DNA of 64,000 bases from Niebla homalea (taxonomy: Eukaryota; Ascomycota; Lecanoromycetes; Lecanorales; Ramalinaceae). A model generated the notes under the pieces. That model saw only the letters and a list, made by a program, of their open reading frames with translations, did not search any database and was not told the origin of the DNA. Shown one piece after another: positions 60,246 to 64,000 of the stretch. The stretch covers positions 248,001 to 312,000 of the forward strand of contig JAHGAU010000020.1 of the NCBI GenBank assembly GCA_019925105.1, written 5' to 3'. A program made the translations under genes and the position numbers. Every line of letters starts with the position of its first letter. Positions within the stretch are counted from its first letter, which is position 1.

Positions 60246-60911
60246 TCATTGGCTGCCATCTGGCTCGCCACTTTCCGGATCGTCCTTTCCGTTGTCCTTA
60301 GAAGATTCAAGCCGTTCTTTGAGCCATTTGGCTGCGCCATCCTGCTCCAAGGGCTCAAGTCCCAGATCTTGTATTTCTACCTTTTTGATTCCTGGGACGG
60401 AGCAAAGCTCACGGATGCCGGGATCAGCTTGAAAGGTGTCAAGGGAGACCTTGGTTATGAGATCGTTTTCAAAGTACAAACGTAAGAATCTCAGCCTTTT
60501 GCACTGCTTAAGCAGCTGTACACATCTTGCAACGTGGAGGGTTGGCAATGCTGTCACGATATCTTCAGAGGCCGGAGACATCTCCCATCTCCACTCACAG
60601 TCGGCTCTACTTTCCCAGGCAAGCTCTAGCGATTCAATATTGTTGCGCCCAAGCTTGCCGACTGCAAGCAGAAGCTGAATGACATCGTCGATGTCAACCA
60701 AATGGAATGCTGTCCTGCGGTATGCAAGAGGCAAAGCCTCTTGACGCATCTGTCTGCTAACGCTGAGGATACTAAGATCCTTGCTCATTGGGAAATGAAA
60801 TCCACTGAGATCTCCTAAGCCGGCGGGAAATTTGAGTCCATCGCGATTGCCCGTGTCTTTAATTTCCCATATTCCTTCCGTAAGGGCGAAGAAAGGCCCA
60901 TTTGTCAGCAT
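60246..60911 (-). CDS. Fungal 2EXR/F-box-like hypothetical protein, 221 aa
   Basis: A single open frame with normal composition. After about 45 residues comes LSILSVSRQMRQEALPLAY at residues 47-65, followed by the segment FHLVDIDDVIQLLLAVGKLG and NNIESLELAW. The order hydrophobic strand, crqvR.EalplfY, then a helix that ends ...iG..r...i..l.l is typical of the large family of ascomycete proteins annotated as 2EXR or F-box-like, usually uncharacterised. The C-terminus is Lys/Glu/Asp-rich and looks disordered (SSKDNGKDDPESGEPDG). The N-terminal part is shorter than in many relatives, so an upstream exon or a truncated 5' end is possible. It lies on the same strand as the ankyrin gene, 325 bp downstream of it. 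Function is unknown. An overlapping 131-residue frame (59963-60358) in another phase is considered a shadow. Confidence 0.65.
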   Translation of the reverse strand: MLTNGPFFALTEGIWEIKDTGNRDGLKFPAGLGDLSGFHFPMSKDLSILSVSRQMRQEALPLAYRRTAFHLVDIDDVIQLLLAVGKLGRNNIESLELAWESRADCEWRWEMSPASEDIVTALPTLHVARCVQLLKQCKRLRFLRLYFENDLITKVSLDTFQADPGIRELCSVPGIKKVEIQDLGLEPLEQDGAAKWLKERLESSKDNGKDDPESGEPDGSQ

Positions 60912-61235
60912 CTAACCCGAAGGGGCTTAGGGCCGGGCCCTTTCTCCGCAGCGGCTGAGCAACAAGTTGACTACTATGCGATTAGAGTTAAAGTAGTCAA
61001 CAGATACTCTTCGCAGATTCATGGGATAGCTACGATATTAAGTACTTAGCTCCTTTGCCCTTGTCGCTTTACCTCTGTGAACACGCGTCAACGGTCAGGT
61101 CGCAAACATATTGTCCGCCAACCACAGCACCAAAACAGATCAAACAGATCTGTAATATGGAGGAGAGAAGCCGGATATGAAAAATACTATCACTATTGCC
61201 TGTAAAATAGCTAAGATACAACATAGCATTCGGTC
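60912..61235. other. Intergenic region between the 2EXR-like and ankyrin genes
   Basis: About 320 bp of normal base composition. It would hold the terminator of the upstream ankyrin gene and the promoter of the 2EXR-like gene. A short inverted repeat (TTGACTACTAT...GTAGTCAAC) lies at about 60967-60998. The minus-strand frame 61069-61269 overlaps the ankyrin stop in another phase and is probably not a gene. Confidence 0.5.
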
Positions 61236-64000
61236 TCAAGAGTTTGCGGGCTGCATGCCTAGCAACCATTGAATTTCATCGTGTCCGCTGCTCTCCGCGA
61301 GCTGTGCCGGTGTCAATGCCTGTGTCACCTTTGCCTGGATATTCGCTCGAGGTGATTGCTCAAGCAGCAGTTGGTATAGGCGCTCGCTCAAAGACTCCAT
61401 TCCATCTCCATCTGCCAGATCATCTTCATTCTCGTCTCTGTTATCAATGCTTGGCCATCGAGCTTCTGCCTCGACGTCGGCTCCATGACGCAACAGCACT
61501 TGCGCCACCTCCTCAGCACCCCTAACAGCCGCTATGTGTAGTGCTGTGAAATGGTCTTGAGTCCTTGCGTCAACAATGGCCCCCTTTTTGAGCAGCACGC
61601 CTGCTACTGCTGCCTCCCACTTGAAGGCCGCCTCATGGAGTGCAGTGGACCCATCTCGGGCCACCACTTTCACGTCTGCTCCGATTTCTAGCAGCAAGAA
61701 TGCTACCGATCGCATATTCTCGATTGCCCACGTCAACGCTGTCCTTCCCCAACGATCCACCGCATTGAGGTCGGCTTGATTCTCTGCCAGCAGCCACACC
61801 ATGACATCGTTACCCGCTCCAGCGGCCCAATGCAATGCTCTTCGTCCATGATAATCCTCTGCATTGACATCGGCCCCGTTCTCGAGTAGTAATTTTACAA
61901 TCGCCGAGCTCCCTTTCTTTGCTGCAAGGAGCATCGCTGTCCATCCATTCTTTCTTGCATTGACATTGGCCCTGTACTCCATCAAGAGCTGCACTATCGC
62001 AATTTCTTTTGCCTGGGACGCCCAGTGCAGCGCTGGCCATCCCCTACTTCCGCTAATGTTGACGTCAGCTCCATTCTGCAACAGCAGCATTACAGCATCC
62101 TCATATCCATGCTGGGCCGCCAAAATCAATGCTGTGTACCCTCCAACATCCTTCGTATCGATGTCCGCTCCCATGTTCAGTAGCGCTTGCAATCTTAGTA
62201 AATGCCTCTCCGAGACAGCCACACGTAGGCCCGTCAGTACAGTGCTCCCTTCCGCCTTCTTCTCTAGCTTTTCTCCAATGATAGCGACTCTTCTTTGATC
62301 CCTTTGTTGGAAGGCGACCCAGTGTAAAATCGCTTCTCCGCCAACAGTCCTATTCAGTAACACTTCCACTGTGGCCTCATACTGTTTCAGACCTGCCACG
62401 TGTAGGGGTGTCCATCCATCATTGTCCTTAATATTTGGGTCAGCCCCTTGCTCCAATAAAAATTGTAGCATAGCTTTACGCCCTCTGAATGCTGCTCCGT
62501 GTAATTCTGTGCATCCGTCTTTGTCCTGTATATTGACATCGGCATTGTGATCGATGAGTAGGATTTGGGCGACTGATAATGGCCCATCCCGCGCCACCCA
62601 AGAAAGTGCCGTCTGTCCGCAGTTATTCTTAGCGTTGACGTCCGCGCCCTTCGCCAGCAGAAGCTGCACAACGGTCTCGTGCTGGATCGCCCAGTGTAAT
62701 GCAGTATTCTCGTACTTGTCCCTCGAGTTCAAGTCGCACCCATAGCGCAGAAGGACCCGGACGGTTGCCACATGGCCTCCGGGTGCAGCCCAATCTAGAG
62801 CAGTACTTCCTAACCAGTCCTTCTCATTGACGTTGGCTCCGTCATCCAGCAGCATTCTCACCGTCTCTTCATACCCTTCTCCAGCCGCTAGATAGAGTGC
62901 CTTGTACCTCCCATCGCTTTGGACATCGAGGCCTTCTGATAAAAGCAACCTCACAACTTCATTTTTCCCGCCAATGACTGCCCAATCTAGCGCAGTCCAT
63001 CCTTCGATGTCTCTTGTCATAGCACTAGCTCCTTCAGCGACAAGTAACTGAACAATACTCTTATGCCCGTTTTTCGCCGCCCAGTACAGCGCTGTTTCTC
63101 CATTATCATTTTCCATATTGACGATAGCATTATTTTGAAGCAGCAGCCGTACTGTTGATTCATGACCCCGTTTGGCAGCAACCTGTAGTGCTGTCTGTCC
63201 GTAACTGTCTGGACTGTTAACATCGATACCTTTTTGGAGAAGCAGGCCAGAAACCTCGTCTAATCCCCAGTAGGCTGCGACATGGAGAGGACCAAACTGC
63301 TTAGGGAAAATACTCTGCCAGTCGCTCGTCCGTTTCGGAGTCTGGTGCAGAATCTGAATAGAACATGATAGCTTTTGGTCGTCTCCCAAATATGTCAAAA
63401 CCAGGTCCATCAGACGTGGATTATCAACGACGTGATAACCCCAATTGCGAGCAGCGTAGTCGAGGAAGCAATGGACTCGCAAGCGATCATTCAACTCTCG
63501 TCGATCACTGCATGGTCCGCTGCCGAAGATGTTGAACGATAAATACGTGAGACAAACCCTTGCTAGGAGAGCTTGTACATCTGGTAAGAGTTTATCACGG
63601 TTTCCCTCGAAATACTGCTGTAGGGTGTAATGGACAAATCCAACCGTGTCACTATTCTGGTCGATTCTGATGAGGCCAGCGGTAGCACTGAGTATGATGG
63701 CAGTTGTTGGAAAGGCGTCCTCGTCTAAGTCCGTATCTCCATCCTCAACGGCCAAGGCATGATGTAATTCCTGCACCCGCAAGGTTCTTCTGGCACAAAA
63801 GATGAAAGAAAGCGCTTTCTTCGCCAGCTGACAATCCTCCTCTGACTGCTTAGCGATCCTCTCAATGTCGACTCCATAGCTGTCGTCGATTCCCTTTGGC
63901 ATTGCTTTCAGTGCGTTTCGAACCTTTTTGAGACTATTTTGATCACAAAGGCGGCGGATCTGGACGTCAGCAAATAAAAACCTAGACAGCATGAATGAGA
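61236..64000 (-). CDS. Ankyrin-repeat STAND/NLR-type protein, C-terminal 918+ residues, partial
   Basis: The frame stays open to the right edge (codons for S-F precede the first Met visible at 63992), so the true start and any N-terminal effector and NACHT domains lie outside the window. Visible residues 1-40 (MLSRFLFADVQIRRLCDQNS, then VRNALKAMPKGIDDSYG) match the segment that follows the NACHT ATPase in fungal NLRs. Residues 41-130 form the linker region with RTLRVQELHHALAVEDGD and FVHYTLQQYFEG. From residue 233 to the end there are about 18-20 ankyrin repeats (GxTALHxAAxxG...VxxLLxxGADVN), with two poor ones around residues 520-570 and an acidic insert near 855-880 (DNRDENEDDLADGDGMES). 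Such proteins act in the cytoplasm in non-self recognition and heterokaryon incompatibility, with the repeats as the ligand-sensing part. No RIP damage is visible. Confidence 0.9.
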   Translation of the reverse strand, partial: SFMLSRFLFADVQIRRLCDQNSLKKVRNALKAMPKGIDDSYGVDIERIAKQSEEDCQLAKKALSFIFCARRTLRVQELHHALAVEDGDTDLDEDAFPTTAIILSATAGLIRIDQNSDTVGFVHYTLQQYFEGNRDKLLPDVQALLARVCLTYLSFNIFGSGPCSDRRELNDRLRVHCFLDYAARNWGYHVVDNPRLMDLVLTYLGDDQKLSCSIQILHQTPKRTSDWQSIFPKQFGPLHVAAYWGLDEVSGLLLQKGIDVNSPDSYGQTALQVAAKRGHESTVRLLLQNNAIVNMENDNGETALYWAAKNGHKSIVQLLVAEGASAMTRDIEGWTALDWAVIGGKNEVVRLLLSEGLDVQSDGRYKALYLAAGEGYEETVRMLLDDGANVNEKDWLGSTALDWAAPGGHVATVRVLLRYGCDLNSRDKYENTALHWAIQHETVVQLLLAKGADVNAKNNCGQTALSWVARDGPLSVAQILLIDHNADVNIQDKDGCTELHGAAFRGRKAMLQFLLEQGADPNIKDNDGWTPLHVAGLKQYEATVEVLLNRTVGGEAILHWVAFQQRDQRRVAIIGEKLEKKAEGSTVLTGLRVAVSERHLLRLQALLNMGADIDTKDVGGYTALILAAQHGYEDAVMLLLQNGADVNISGSRGWPALHWASQAKEIAIVQLLMEYRANVNARKNGWTAMLLAAKKGSSAIVKLLLENGADVNAEDYHGRRALHWAAGAGNDVMVWLLAENQADLNAVDRWGRTALTWAIENMRSVAFLLLEIGADVKVVARDGSTALHEAAFKWEAAVAGVLLKKGAIVDARTQDHFTALHIAAVRGAEEVAQVLLRHGADVEAEARWPSIDNRDENEDDLADGDGMESLSERLYQLLLEQSPRANIQAKVTQALTPAQLAESSGHDEIQWLLGMQPANS

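Noticed and set aside
60069..60485. 138-residue plus-strand open frame overlapping the 2EXR-like gene
   Set aside because: It is antisense to a frame with a recognisable family motif and shows no motif of its own.

Overview
The window looks like a filamentous ascomycete genome split into two compartments. From 1 to about 58,300 the sequence is extremely AT-rich. CpA and TpG are almost absent and TpA is in excess, while CpG survives widely. This is the footprint of repeat-induced point mutation (RIP, CpA to TpA). I find no intact gene there. From about 58,300 to 64,000 base composition becomes ordinary and genes appear. Species cannot be named from this sequence.

The AT-rich part is a graveyard of nested transposons. 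The main family is a Tad1-like LINE with a (CAAT)n 3' tail. There are three near full-length plus-strand copies (about 5513-11316, 18616-24385 and 36830-42607), one 5'-truncated minus-strand copy (1861-5194, perfect 14-bp target duplication) and a short 3' fragment (57020-57434, 14-bp duplication). A complete Ty1/Copia element lies on the minus strand at 25937-32128. It has 138-bp LTRs, the 5-bp duplication AAAGC, a primer site matching the initiator-Met tRNA anticodon arm, and recognisable gag, integrase, RT and RNase H relics. A second piece of its gag/protease region (16946-18600) is cut by LINE copy 2. A Tc1/mariner element with matching TIRs and TA duplication lies at 34370-35730.

From 47 to 58 kb there are smaller, less mutated elements. 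These are a 1.2-kb LTR element without visible coding capacity (50288-51522, AGAAT duplication; a solo LTR of the same family sits at 12515-12666 with TATAG), a 1.2-kb fold-back element whose arms are minisatellites (51628-52828, 10-bp duplication ACCAGATTTT), and a SINE-like element with a Pol III-type head and the LINE's tail (55737-56466, 15-bp duplication). The SINE-like element has split one copy of a duplicated anonymous repeat.

The gene-bearing end carries three loci on the minus strand. The first is a probably decayed gene of unknown function at the compartment border (about 58360-60145). The second is a 221-residue gene resembling fungal 2EXR/F-box-like proteins (60246-60911). The third is the C-terminal part of a large ankyrin-repeat STAND/NLR-type protein (61236 to beyond the right edge). 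There is no sign that these form a pathway. The arrangement fits an accessory genome region where NLR-type genes sit beside a RIP-silenced transposon block.
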